Part shown: in pieces, positions 55,945 through 64,000 of the stretch
Layout of the letters: every line of letters begins with the position of its first letter
Position numbering within the stretch: the first letter of the stretch is position 1
Source: Thalassospira xianhensis MCCC 1A02616
GTDB taxonomy: Bacteria > Pseudomonadota > Alphaproteobacteria > Rhodospirillales > Thalassospiraceae
Length of the DNA stretch: 64,000 bases
Direction of reading: 5' to 3'
Assembly: GCF_003326475.1 (NCBI RefSeq)
Contig: NZ_JPWA01000003.1
Coordinates: 124,001 to 188,000, forward strand
The notes under the pieces: generated by a model
What the model was told of the DNA's origin: nothing
The model's database searches: none
Seen by the model: the letters and a program-made list of their open reading frames with translations, nothing else
Program-made: the position numbers and the translations under genes

Positions 55945-56367
55945 ATGCTTGCAGAATCAACCATCGAGCAGAAGTGCATCGACGCGGGTCTGAAAATGAC
56001 CGGCCAACGCCGGGTAATTGCCCGAGTCCTGTCGGAATCAGAAGATCATCCCGATGTGGAGCTCGTTTATCGCCGGGCGACGGAAATTGACCCGAAGATT
56101 TCGATTGCGACAGTTTATCGGACCGTTCGCCTTTTTGAAGAGGCGGATATTCTCGAAAAACACGATTTCGGCGATGGCCGTGCGCGTTACGAGGAACTCA
56201 CCGAGGAACATCATGATCATCTGATCGACATGCGGTCGGGTAAGGTGATCGAATTTTCGAACGAAAAAATCGAAAAGCTTCAGGAAGAGATCGCCAAAGA
56301 GCTTGGTTTCAAGCTTGTCGGTCATCGTCTGGAGCTTTACGGCGTTCCGATGAAAGACGAAAAGTAA
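55945..56367 (+). CDS. fur: Fur-family metal-responsive repressor
   Basis: 140 aa. Winged helix KMTGQRRVIARVLSESEDHPDVE and SIATVYRTVRLFEEADIL; metal site EEHHDHLIDMRSGKVIEF. The C-terminal CxxC zinc pair is absent, as in many alphaproteobacterial Fur/Mur proteins, which sense Mn or Fe. So Fur or Mur cannot be decided. Terminator at 56410-56436. Confidence 0.9.
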   Translation: MLAESTIEQKCIDAGLKMTGQRRVIARVLSESEDHPDVELVYRRATEIDPKISIATVYRTVRLFEEADILEKHDFGDGRARYEELTEEHHDHLIDMRSGKVIEFSNEKIEKLQEEIAKELGFKLVGHRLELYGVPMKDEK

Positions 56368-56409
56368 CCGATTTCTGACAAACCGGTTGCGAAAATCGCA
56401 GATTTCAAG

Positions 56410-56436
56410 CCACCCGCTCGACAAGAGCGGGTGGTT
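56410..56436 (+). terminator. Terminator after fur
   Basis: CCACCCGCTC pairs with GAGCGGGTGG around a 5-base loop and is followed by TTTT. Confidence 0.8.
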
Positions 56437-56531
56437 TTCATATTCCTGTTACGCGTTCTTAACAAAGCCTTCACTCGCCCCTGATGCGAAACTTGCGCAA
56501 AATCTGCGCAGATGAACGAAAGGGAGTTGCG

Positions 56532-57323
56532 ATGAGCGACGATCGACAGCAGCGGCTAGAGGTACGCCTCGCCGAAACCGAGGACGAAATCCTCGCCAGT
56601 CAGAAACTGCGCTACAAGGTGTTCTATGAGGAGCGTGGAGCAAAGCCCAGTGCCGAAATGGCCGCGGCCGAGCTCGACTTTGACCACTACGATCCTTTGT
56701 GCGACCACCTGCTGGTAATCGATCACAATCGCGGTCAGGGAGCTGACGGTGTTGTCGGAACCTATCGCCTGCTGCGTCAGTCGGTTGCCAATCAGCATGG
56801 TGGCTTTTACAGCGCCGATGAATATCATATCCAGTCGATGCTTGATGCCGCACAGGGCAATGGCGAGATCATGGAACTTGGTCGTTCCTGTGTTGAAGAA
56901 GCCTACCGCACGATGCCGACCCTTCAGCTTCTCTGGCAGGGCATTGCTGCTTATGTTTTCAAATACGATATCAAGCTGATGTTTGGCTGTGCATCGTTCC
57001 ATGGCACCGATCCGGATGCCTTTGGTGATGTTCTGACCTATCTGCATCACAACCATCTGGCACCCGAAGAAATGCGCCCGCGTGCGGTCGAAGGCCGGTA
57101 CGAACCAATGGCGCGTACGACCATTGATGCAATCGACGCCCGCCAGGCGCTTCGCGATCTGCCGCCATTGATCAAGGGCTATCTGCGATTGGGTGGTTTC
57201 GTTGGTGACGGTGCGGTGATTGATCATCAGTTCAATACCACTGACATCTGCATTGTGTTACCGACGGAAAAGGTAACGGATCGTTACTACAAGCATTATG
57301 AGCGGACCGCGAGGGTATCGTGA
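56532..57323 (+). CDS. olsB: Ornithine-lipid N-acyltransferase OlsB-like
   Basis: 263 aa from ATG 56532, with AGGGAG upstream. The start RLAETEDEILASQKLRYKVFYEE and LELGRSCV-like MELGRSCVEEAYR match the acyl-homoserine-lactone-synthase-like GNAT fold of OlsB, which attaches a 3-hydroxyacyl chain to ornithine. It overlaps the PlsC-type gene by 4 bases, the usual olsB-olsA pair for making ornithine lipid. This membrane lipid is often made under phosphate limitation. Confidence 0.85.
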   Translation: MSDDRQQRLEVRLAETEDEILASQKLRYKVFYEERGAKPSAEMAAAELDFDHYDPLCDHLLVIDHNRGQGADGVVGTYRLLRQSVANQHGGFYSADEYHIQSMLDAAQGNGEIMELGRSCVEEAYRTMPTLQLLWQGIAAYVFKYDIKLMFGCASFHGTDPDAFGDVLTYLHHNHLAPEEMRPRAVEGRYEPMARTTIDAIDARQALRDLPPLIKGYLRLGGFVGDGAVIDHQFNTTDICIVLPTEKVTDRYYKHYERTARVS

Positions 57324-58222
57324 ACTGTTATGCGTGTGCAGCCATCCGGCTGTTGGCCTATGCCCTGCTGACTTTGATCCTGATCCCGGTTCAGGTGATG
57401 GCGATTGCATTTCGACTGCGATTGGCTGATGACCTGCCGCGGGTTTATCATGCACTTTGCCTGAAAATCCTGCACATCGAGCTTCGGATTTCCGGGGCAG
57501 AGTTGATGGACGGGCCGGGTGTGATTGTGGCCAATCACGCATCCTATCTTGATATTCCGGTTCTGGGGGCCTTGGTTCGCGGCAGTTTCATTGCCAAGAC
57601 CGAGGTCGCCAGCTGGCCGGTTTTCGGAACACTTGCCAAGTTGCAACGATCCACCTTTGTCGAACGTCGCCCGGTTCGTGCACGCGAACAGAATGACCAG
57701 ATTTCCCAGCGCCTTGCCGACGGGCACAAACTGATCCTGTTCCCGGAAGGCACCAGCAACGACGGTAACCGTGTACTACCGTTCAAATCGACCCTGTTTG
57801 GTGTTGCCGAACGTACCATGCCTGATGGGTCGCAGGTAAAAGTCCAACCGGTTTCGATTGCCGCCACCCGTCTTGACGGTGCGCCGATCGGGCGAGATTT
57901 GCGGGCATTCTATTCTTGGTATGGGGATATGGACTTGGCGCCGCATTTGTGGCAGTTTCTGGCGCTTGGCAAAGTAACGGTTGAGCTGGTTGTTCATCCG
58001 CCTGTGACGCTGGCAGATGCCGGGTCGCGCAAGGAACTTGCCCGGATGTGTGAAACAGCTGTTGCGCGTGGACATCACGCAGCACTGACCGGCATGCATC
58101 AGGGTGTTCCGGTTCCGCTGATTGATAATGGGCGTTCGGATGACCTGATCGGTTTTTCGCCGCTGGCCATTGTTTCCGAAGACTTTCGTTTGTTCGGACC
58201 TGATCGTCAGTTCGGTTCCTGA
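57320..58222 (+). CDS. olsA: Lyso-ornithine lipid O-acyltransferase OlsA-like
   Basis: 300 aa, start GTG 57320 (GTGA overlap). One N-terminal membrane helix, then PlsC motifs NHASYLDIP (HX4D), LFPEGTSNDG and VQPVSIAATR. It adds the second acyl chain to lyso-ornithine lipid. General lysophosphatidate acyltransferase activity is the alternative; pairing with olsB favours OlsA. Confidence 0.85.
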   Translation: MNCYACAAIRLLAYALLTLILIPVQVMAIAFRLRLADDLPRVYHALCLKILHIELRISGAELMDGPGVIVANHASYLDIPVLGALVRGSFIAKTEVASWPVFGTLAKLQRSTFVERRPVRAREQNDQISQRLADGHKLILFPEGTSNDGNRVLPFKSTLFGVAERTMPDGSQVKVQPVSIAATRLDGAPIGRDLRAFYSWYGDMDLAPHLWQFLALGKVTVELVVHPPVTLADAGSRKELARMCETAVARGHHAALTGMHQGVPVPLIDNGRSDDLIGFSPLAIVSEDFRLFGPDRQFGS

Positions 58223-58359
58223 CCGTTTTGCCATATAATCGGGTTGTGTGAATTGGGTTTCATGTAACCGGAATTTCAGATATCGAAGATGTCCGGTCTG
58301 CGGTGTGAGCTTTCGCACCGCTTTTCGGCGTATTCGGGAAAGCAAAAACGGATCCAGAA

Positions 58360-59751
58360 GTGAGCGTGACGAAGAAGCTTTTTGTAAAAACCTATGGCTG
58401 TCAGATGAATGTTTATGACAGTCAGCGCATGCAGGATGTATTGGCGCCGCTGGGCTACCAGCCGGTCGACGACGCCGCAGGTGCGGATATGGTTATCCTC
58501 AATACCTGCCACATCCGCGAAAAGGCGGCTGAAAAGGTCTTTTCCGATCTGGGTCGTATCCGCAAACACAAAAAAGCCAAGGAAGCGAACGGAACTGACA
58601 AGATGATTGTCGCCGTTGCCGGTTGTGTTGCGCAGGCCGAAGGTGCCGAATTGATGCGTCGCGAGCCGATGGTTGATATGGTGTTCGGGCCACAAACCTA
58701 TCATCGTTTGCCGGAAATGGTGGCACGCGCCAATCGTGCTATCGGGCGTGATCGCATCATCGATACCGATTTCCCGGCCGAGGAAAAGTTCGATCATCTG
58801 CCCCAGCAGGTTTCAAGGCAGGGTTATTCAGCCTTTCTGGCTATTCAGGAAGGATGCGATAAATTCTGCACCTTCTGTGTTGTGCCTTATACGCGCGGTG
58901 CGGAATATTCCCGGTCGGGCATGGATGTCGTCAATGAAGCCCGACAGCTTGTTGGCAAGGGCACGCGCGAAATCACCCTTCTGGGGCAGAACGTCAATGC
59001 CTATCATGGCGAAGCCCCGAATGGTGGTGAGTGGACGCTTGGCCGTCTGTTACGCGAACTGTCCGAGATCGATGGACTGGATCGCATCCGTTACACCACC
59101 TCGCACCCGCGCGATGTTGATGATGATCTGATTGCTGCCCATCGTGACCTGCCAAAACTTATGCCGTTTCTGCATCTTCCCGTTCAGGCGGGATCGGATC
59201 GCGTGTTGCAGGCGATGAACCGCAAACATGATGGCGCGTTTTATCGCGAAATCGTTGCTAAACTCAAAGACGCCTGCCCCGATCTTGCGCTGTCGTCCGA
59301 TTTCATCGTGGGTTTCCCCGGAGAATCCGACAAGGATTTCGAGGACACGATGCAAATGGTGCGCGATATCACCTTCATTCAGGCGTTCAGCTTTAAATAT
59401 AGTCCACGTCCCGGTACCCCGGCATCGGCAATGGAATTGCAGGTTCCCGAACCGGTAAAGACCGAACGTATCATGCGTTTGCAGGCGCTTCTGGCCGAGC
59501 AGCAGCTTGAATTCAACCGTAACTGCCTTGGCAAGGAAATGGATGTCCTGCTGGAACGTTACGGCAAACTAGAAGGACAGCTTGTCGGAAAAAGCCCCTA
59601 TATGCAGCCGGTTCATGTCAGCGGTTTGCCAGAATCCGCATTGGGACAGATCGTAAGGTTGAAAATCACCGAAGCGCTGCCTAATTCCCTTGGCGGTGAA
59701 CTGGTCGATGCCCCGGTTCAAAACCGGGATTCTGAAAGGAAAATTGCGTGA
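58360..59751 (+). CDS. miaB: MiaB, tRNA-2-methylthio-N6-dimethylallyladenosine synthase
   Basis: 463 aa radical-SAM methylthiotransferase. N-terminal cluster Cys in [22 protein letters not shown] and AGCVAQAEG; radical-SAM Cys in [18 protein letters not shown]-terminal TRAM domain. It thiomethylates i6A37 of tRNA. The start is GTG 58360. It overlaps phoH by 4 bases in the miaB-phoH-ybeY-corC-lnt operon. Confidence 0.96.
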   Translation: MSVTKKLFVKTYGCQMNVYDSQRMQDVLAPLGYQPVDDAAGADMVILNTCHIREKAAEKVFSDLGRIRKHKKAKEANGTDKMIVAVAGCVAQAEGAELMRREPMVDMVFGPQTYHRLPEMVARANRAIGRDRIIDTDFPAEEKFDHLPQQVSRQGYSAFLAIQEGCDKFCTFCVVPYTRGAEYSRSGMDVVNEARQLVGKGTREITLLGQNVNAYHGEAPNGGEWTLGRLLRELSEIDGLDRIRYTTSHPRDVDDDLIAAHRDLPKLMPFLHLPVQAGSDRVLQAMNRKHDGAFYREIVAKLKDACPDLALSSDFIVGFPGESDKDFEDTMQMVRDITFIQAFSFKYSPRPGTPASAMELQVPEPVKTERIMRLQALLAEQQLEFNRNCLGKEMDVLLERYGKLEGQLVGKSPYMQPVHVSGLPESALGQIVRLKITEALPNSLGGELVDAPVQNRDSERKIA

Positions 59752-60842
59752 CTGCCACCTCAGCCAAGGCAAAAAACACGGCAAAAGCCAAGTCTTCGAC
59801 CAAAGATACCGATCAGATTGAATTTGCAGACAATGCACTTGCTCAGCTTCTATATGGGCCACAAGCCGAAAATCTGACCCGCCTTTCCGAAGGTACCGGT
59901 GTTCAGGTTTCCAGTCGTGGATCGGTTGTGACCCTCGCCGGGCAAGGCCCCAAAGTTGCCCAAGCCAAAAAGGTTCTGGGTCAGCTTTATGCGCGCTTGC
60001 GCGACAAGGAAATAGATCATGTCGATGTCGAAACGGTTGATGGTGCCATCCGTTTGTCCGAACCCGACGAAGCTGATCCCTGGACCGGGCAGACCAAGGA
60101 TATGTTTGGTGGATCACGTCTGACCATCCAGACCAAGAAGCGCCGGATTTCGCCGCGATCCAAACGCCAGAAGAATTATGTCGAGGCGATGCTTGATCAC
60201 GAACTGGTCTTTGGCATTGGCCCGGCCGGTACCGGTAAAACCTATCTGGCGGTCGCAATGGCGGTCCAGTCGCTTATTCAGGGACAGGTTGACCGTATCG
60301 TTCTGTCACGTCCGGCGGTCGAGGCTGGCGAACGGCTTGGCTTCTTGCCGGGGGATCTGAAGGACAAGGTCGATCCTTATCTGCGCCCACTTTATGATGC
60401 GCTGCATGATACTCTTCCGGGGGACGTCGTGATCAAGCGGATGGAAAGCGGCGAGATCGAAGTTGCCCCGCTTGCCTTCATGCGCGGCCGTACGCTTGCG
60501 CATGCCTTTGTCATTCTGGACGAGGCACAGAATACGACGGCGATGCAGATGAAAATGTTTCTGACTCGTCTTGGCGAAGGATCGCGGATGGTGGTGACGG
60601 GTGACCTGACCCAGGTCGATTTGCCCGATGGTACCAAATCCGGCCTTCGGGATGCGCTTGAAACCATAGCGGATGTCAAAGGGGTTGCGACGATCAAGTT
60701 TGATCAGCGTGACGTTGTTCGGCACGCGCTTGTCACCAAAATTGTTCAGGCCTATGACGCGGCTGATGCCTTGCGGGATCGCCTTAAAAAAGGCTATCGC
60801 GGGATCAAGGAAGAAAGTCAGGGTGATGACCGCACCGCTTGA
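59748..60842 (+). CDS. phoH: PhoH-family ATPase
   Basis: 364 aa. The start is GTG 59748. A small KH-like N-terminal domain precedes the ATPase with Walker [18 protein letters not shown] and Walker [12 protein letters not shown]. PhoH-like (YbeZ) ATPases work with YbeY in rRNA maturation. Its end overlaps ybeY by 17 bases. Confidence 0.95.
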   Translation: MTATSAKAKNTAKAKSSTKDTDQIEFADNALAQLLYGPQAENLTRLSEGTGVQVSSRGSVVTLAGQGPKVAQAKKVLGQLYARLRDKEIDHVDVETVDGAIRLSEPDEADPWTGQTKDMFGGSRLTIQTKKRRISPRSKRQKNYVEAMLDHELVFGIGPAGTGKTYLAVAMAVQSLIQGQVDRIVLSRPAVEAGERLGFLPGDLKDKVDPYLRPLYDALHDTLPGDVVIKRMESGEIEVAPLAFMRGRTLAHAFVILDEAQNTTAMQMKMFLTRLGEGSRMVVTGDLTQVDLPDGTKSGLRDALETIADVKGVATIKFDQRDVVRHALVTKIVQAYDAADALRDRLKKGYRGIKEESQGDDRTA

Positions 60843-61428
60843 TCTGGACCTAGATGTTGAAGCCGGCAATTGGGCCAAGGCCGAGATTGATGCGATTGAA
60901 AACGCTGTGCGTGCGGCTCTTGATGGGGCTGCGCATGATGGTGCACTTTGGGAAGAAGATGCCATTCCAACCGATGGAACACTTGACGAAGGGGATGGCG
61001 CATCGCTTCTGAGCATTGCACCGGTGGTCGAAGTTGGTGTTCGGCTGTCCGACGATGCATCGGTCCGGATATTGAACCGCGATTATCGCGGCAAGGACAA
61101 CCCGACCAATGTTTTATCGTTTGCAGCGCTTGAAAATACGGATGATGCAGCAGATTTCATGATGTCGCCTGAGATGCCCCTGATGCTGGGCGATATCGTC
61201 ATTGCACGTGAAACATGCCAACGCGAAGCCGTTGAACAGAACAAGACACTGATAAATCATCTTGTTCATCTGACGGTGCATGGCACGCTGCATCTTGTCG
61301 GCTATGATCATATGGTTGATGATGAAGCCGAAGAGATGGAAGAACTTGAGCGGCAAATTCTTGCCGGACTGGGGATTGATGATCCCTATGAACCGATCGA
61401 AGATCAAGATATCGAAACAGGACAATGA
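60826..61428 (+). CDS. ybeY: YbeY endoribonuclease
   Basis: 200 aa from ATG 60826; the frame is open upstream inside phoH. The zinc site is HGTLHLVGYDH (three His). YbeY matures 16S rRNA and takes part in ribosome quality control. It is a little longer than usual because of an acidic insert near residue 40-60 (EEDAIPTDGTLDEGDG). It overlaps corC by 4 bases. Confidence 0.95.
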   Translation: MTAPLDLDLDVEAGNWAKAEIDAIENAVRAALDGAAHDGALWEEDAIPTDGTLDEGDGASLLSIAPVVEVGVRLSDDASVRILNRDYRGKDNPTNVLSFAALENTDDAADFMMSPEMPLMLGDIVIARETCQREAVEQNKTLINHLVHLTVHGTLHLVGYDHMVDDEAEEMEELERQILAGLGIDDPYEPIEDQDIETGQ

Positions 61429-62405
61429 ACGAGAATAGTCAGCGCGACGACGACCAAGAGAGTACGAGCCCTCGCCAGGGCGGGGAGAATGGTCAGGATT
61501 CCGATAACGGATCCTTGTGGGGAAATGTCGCATCGGCATTAGGCCTTAAGCGCGGCAAGCCAAGGAATGGCGAGGCATCGCTTTCCGACACACTTGAAGA
61601 ACTTGCCGAGCGCAGTGAAGAAGATGACGAGCCCGTCTCGCTTCACGAACGGTCACTTTTTGAAAATATCATCGCACTCCGCGATATGACGGCCGAGGAT
61701 GTCATGATTCCGCGGGCCGATATCGTTGCGGTCGAAAAAAGCATCACGCTTGACGAGCTTGTTGACGTGATGGTGAAAAAAGCTCATTCACGCCTACCTG
61801 TTTATGGCGAGTCCCTCGATGAAATTGCCGGTATGGTTCATATCAAGGATGTGCTGGGCTGTGTCGCTGCCGGCAAGGAATTCAAGCTACAATCCCTTTT
61901 GCGTCGGGTGTTGTTCGTATCGCCCGCCATTCGGGTGCTTGATCTTCTGTCCGAAATGCGTTTGTCGCGAACGCATATGGCATTGGTCGTCGACGAGTTT
62001 GGCGGCATTGACGGGCTGATCACGATCGAGGATCTGGTCGAGGAAATTGTCGGCGAAATTGACGACGAGCACGACATTGACCAGACACCAAAGCTGATTC
62101 GCCTTTCGGATGGCTGCTATATTGCCGATGCGCGTTACGAGGTCGAGGACCTGGAGGAAAAGCTGGGCTTTGGCCTGCTGGACGAGGATGAGGACGAAGA
62201 TATCGATACGCTGGGCGGACTGGTCTTTTCGCTGGCGGGGCGTGTTCCCGCCCGAGGCGAACTGATCGAGCATCCGACCGGTATCCAGTTCGAGGTTCTT
62301 GATGCCGATCCACGCCGTATCCGGCGCTTGCGCATTCACCTGATCCGTACGGAACCGGCAGCGATCAGTGACGAAAGTTCCAAACAGGGCTCATCCAATG
62401 ATTGA
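61425..62405 (+). CDS. corC: CorC/TlyC-type CBS-domain protein
   Basis: 326 aa. An acidic, low-complexity N terminus (about 1-70) is followed by two CBS domains (EDVMIPRADIVAVEKS; MRLSRTHMALVVDEFGGIDG) and a C-terminal CorC_HlyC domain (GRVPARGELIEHPTGIQFEV). There is no DUF21 membrane part. It is linked to magnesium/cobalt resistance in other bacteria, but the mechanism is unclear. Overlaps lnt by 8 bases. Confidence 0.93.
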   Translation: MNENSQRDDDQESTSPRQGGENGQDSDNGSLWGNVASALGLKRGKPRNGEASLSDTLEELAERSEEDDEPVSLHERSLFENIIALRDMTAEDVMIPRADIVAVEKSITLDELVDVMVKKAHSRLPVYGESLDEIAGMVHIKDVLGCVAAGKEFKLQSLLRRVLFVSPAIRVLDLLSEMRLSRTHMALVVDEFGGIDGLITIEDLVEEIVGEIDDEHDIDQTPKLIRLSDGCYIADARYEVEDLEEKLGFGLLDEDEDEDIDTLGGLVFSLAGRVPARGELIEHPTGIQFEVLDADPRRIRRLRIHLIRTEPAAISDESSKQGSSND

Positions 62406-63978
62406 TAGACTGGCGGCGCGTCTGGCCAACCTTTCGGGTTGGCGCAGGCGTTTTTTGTGGCTGGTGTCCGGGGCGGTTGCGGTATTGGCGTTGCCGCCTT
62501 TCTTCTTTTTACCGGCCCTTCCGATAGCTTTTGCCGTGCTGCTTTGGTCGCTTGACGGCGTTAAATGCAATAAAGGCGCACTTTCGGCGGGTTGGTGGTT
62601 CGGAACCGGGCATTTTGCTGCCGGTTTTTACTGGGTCAGTCACGCCTTTCTGGTCGAGCCGGAAATTTATGGCTGGATGATCCCATTTGTCTTGCTCGGA
62701 CTGGGTGGCGGGCTTGCGATCTTTCCGATGGTTGCCGTTTGGGCGAGCTGGCGGCTGACGCGCGAGATTATCGGGCGTGCCGTGATGCTGGCAGCTTTGT
62801 GGGCGGTTGCTGAATTCCTTCGCGGTCATCTGATGACCGGTTTCCCATGGAACCTGCTGGCCCATGTCTGGGCGGTCGATCCGGCTCCGATGCAATTTGC
62901 CTCAATCATCGGGGTTTATGGACTATCGGTGATCACTGGCCTGTTTGCGACTTTGCCTGCGACTTTCGTTGCAGGACGTGCCGGGCGATTGACAGCTTTT
63001 GCGGGCATCATGATTGCAGTGCTGTTGTGGGGTGGTGGTGCGCTTCGCCTTGCTCTGGTGGGGCCAGCGGATGCCGAGGTTGCCGTTTCTGAAGATTTGC
63101 CTGTGGTGCAGGTCGTGCAGCCCAATATCCCGCAGCGTGAAAAGTGGGTACCGGAACTTCAGGATCAGCATTTTGCAAAACTGCTGCGACTGTCGCGTCG
63201 CCCGGCCGATATGGCGCCGGACCGCAGACGTATCGTGATCTGGCCCGAAACGGCTGCGACATTTTTTGTCGAAGCCCAACCGGTACGCAGGTTGCAGATG
63301 GCGTCGGTTCTCGGACCTGATGATATTCTGGTTACCGGGGCTCCACGAACCTATCCGCGGGATACGGATGAATTCAAAGTTTGGAACGCAGTTCAGGTTC
63401 TTGACAGCACAGGAGAGATTGTTGCGAGTTTCGACAAGTTCCACCTCGTTCCGTTCGGCGAGTATGTGCCGTTCCGCGACTGGATTCCGATCCCGAAACT
63501 GACCGCCGGGCGCACGGATTTTTCATCCGGAGATGGGCCACAGACACTTGATGTTAGAGGTTTTCCAAGTTTCTCGCCCCTGATTTGCTATGAGGTGATT
63601 TTCCCGGGTGCGGTTATTGAGAATTCCAATCAGCCCGACTGGTTGCTCAATGTTACCAATGATGGCTGGTTTGGTAAAAGTGCCGGCCCATATCAGCATC
63701 TGGCAGCTGCTCGGTTTCGCAGTGTCGAAGAAGGGCGCCCGATGGTTCGGGCGGCCTATACCGGAGTATCGGCAATGTATGATGCATACGGGCGGGAACT
63801 GGCGACACTCCCCTTAAGTGCAGAGGGTGTCATGGTTCACCCCCTTTCGGGGGTGTATAACCATACCACGGTATATTATTTGTGGCGCGATATTCTATTT
63901 TACGGTATTGTAACCTTTCTAGCCGTTCTCGTTTTGGGATATAGTAGGTTTTTCAAATCCCTTAAAGCGGCTGTGTGA
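62398..63978 (+). CDS. lnt: Apolipoprotein N-acyltransferase Lnt
   Basis: 526 aa from ATG 62398. About six N-terminal membrane helices are followed by the nitrilase-like domain with Glu in VIWPETAATFF, Lys in FDKFHLVPFGEY and Cys in PLICYEVIFPG, then a last membrane helix. It N-acylates lipoproteins in the inner membrane, completing their maturation. It is the last gene of the operon within the window; 22 bases remain after the stop. Confidence 0.95.
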   Translation: MIDRLAARLANLSGWRRRFLWLVSGAVAVLALPPFFFLPALPIAFAVLLWSLDGVKCNKGALSAGWWFGTGHFAAGFYWVSHAFLVEPEIYGWMIPFVLLGLGGGLAIFPMVAVWASWRLTREIIGRAVMLAALWAVAEFLRGHLMTGFPWNLLAHVWAVDPAPMQFASIIGVYGLSVITGLFATLPATFVAGRAGRLTAFAGIMIAVLLWGGGALRLALVGPADAEVAVSEDLPVVQVVQPNIPQREKWVPELQDQHFAKLLRLSRRPADMAPDRRRIVIWPETAATFFVEAQPVRRLQMASVLGPDDILVTGAPRTYPRDTDEFKVWNAVQVLDSTGEIVASFDKFHLVPFGEYVPFRDWIPIPKLTAGRTDFSSGDGPQTLDVRGFPSFSPLICYEVIFPGAVIENSNQPDWLLNVTNDGWFGKSAGPYQHLAAARFRSVEEGRPMVRAAYTGVSAMYDAYGRELATLPLSAEGVMVHPLSGVYNHTTVYYLWRDILFYGIVTFLAVLVLGYSRFFKSLKAAV

Positions 63979-64000
63979 AGCACCGAACCGCTCCCTGATT

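Noticed and set aside
16631-64000. tRNA or rRNA genes
   Set aside because: No gap in the core part showed a cloverleaf or rRNA-like sequence on reading; short gaps were checked only by eye.

Overview
The window looks like a chromosomal stretch of an alphaproteobacterium, most likely a marine member of the Rhodospirillales such as Thalassospira. This is inferred from gene order (hisB..hisE-HIT, hslVU, olsBA, miaB-phoH-ybeY-corC-lnt) and codon style, not from a database search. It has two parts.

Accessory part, 1 to about 15957. This is the right portion of a Tn7-like transposon inserted in comM. The end next to comM carries, on the minus strand, a TnsA endonuclease, a TniA/TnsB DDE transposase, a TniB/TnsC ATPase and a TniQ/TnsD target selector. 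Facing them on the plus strand are a tyrosine-recombinase-like protein and a 690-aa protein that may be the TniE/TnsE-type factor. Past a 430-bp regulatory gap with about six copies of a 21-22 bp tandem repeat lies the cargo: an AAA ATPase plus subtilisin pair (IetAS-type defence), a HEPN/zinc-ribbon protein, an unknown two-gene unit with a glycine-rich membrane protein, and a YiiX-like papain-fold protein with a C-terminal zinc knuckle. The left transposon end and the first half of comM are outside the window. A perfect 14-bp-arm hairpin covers the ietA stop, the ietS Shine-Dalgarno and the ietS start.

Core part, 15958 to 64000. It starts with the 3' remnant of comM. Then come a phospholipid methyltransferase-like gene, two tandem small paralogues, acetyltransferases and redox genes with LysR and MarR regulators (16.6-24.7 kb); a histidine cluster hisB-x-hisH-GNAT-hisA-hisF-hisE-HIT (24.7-29.3 kb); an adenylate cyclase and adenine deaminase; hslVU; a PhoR-like kinase with a candidate Pho box; a nitroreductase and a polysaccharide deacetylase; coaBC and dut; an Rrf2 regulator with cysK; moeB with a DsrE-like gene; an exporter/LysR pair; mgtC; a sugar locus (LacI regulator, GH1 beta-glucosidase and a glucose-type ABC importer) with two matching operators; a VanX-like dipeptidase; tsaB-rimI; tusA; fur; olsBA; and miaB-phoH-ybeY-corC-lnt with start/stop overlaps at nearly every junction.

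The most promising places for undescribed biology are the transposon accessory module (recombinase plus 690-aa protein), the repeat-controlled IetAS-HEPN cargo, and the glycine-rich membrane protein with its 461-aa partner. All functional calls come from reading motifs by eye.
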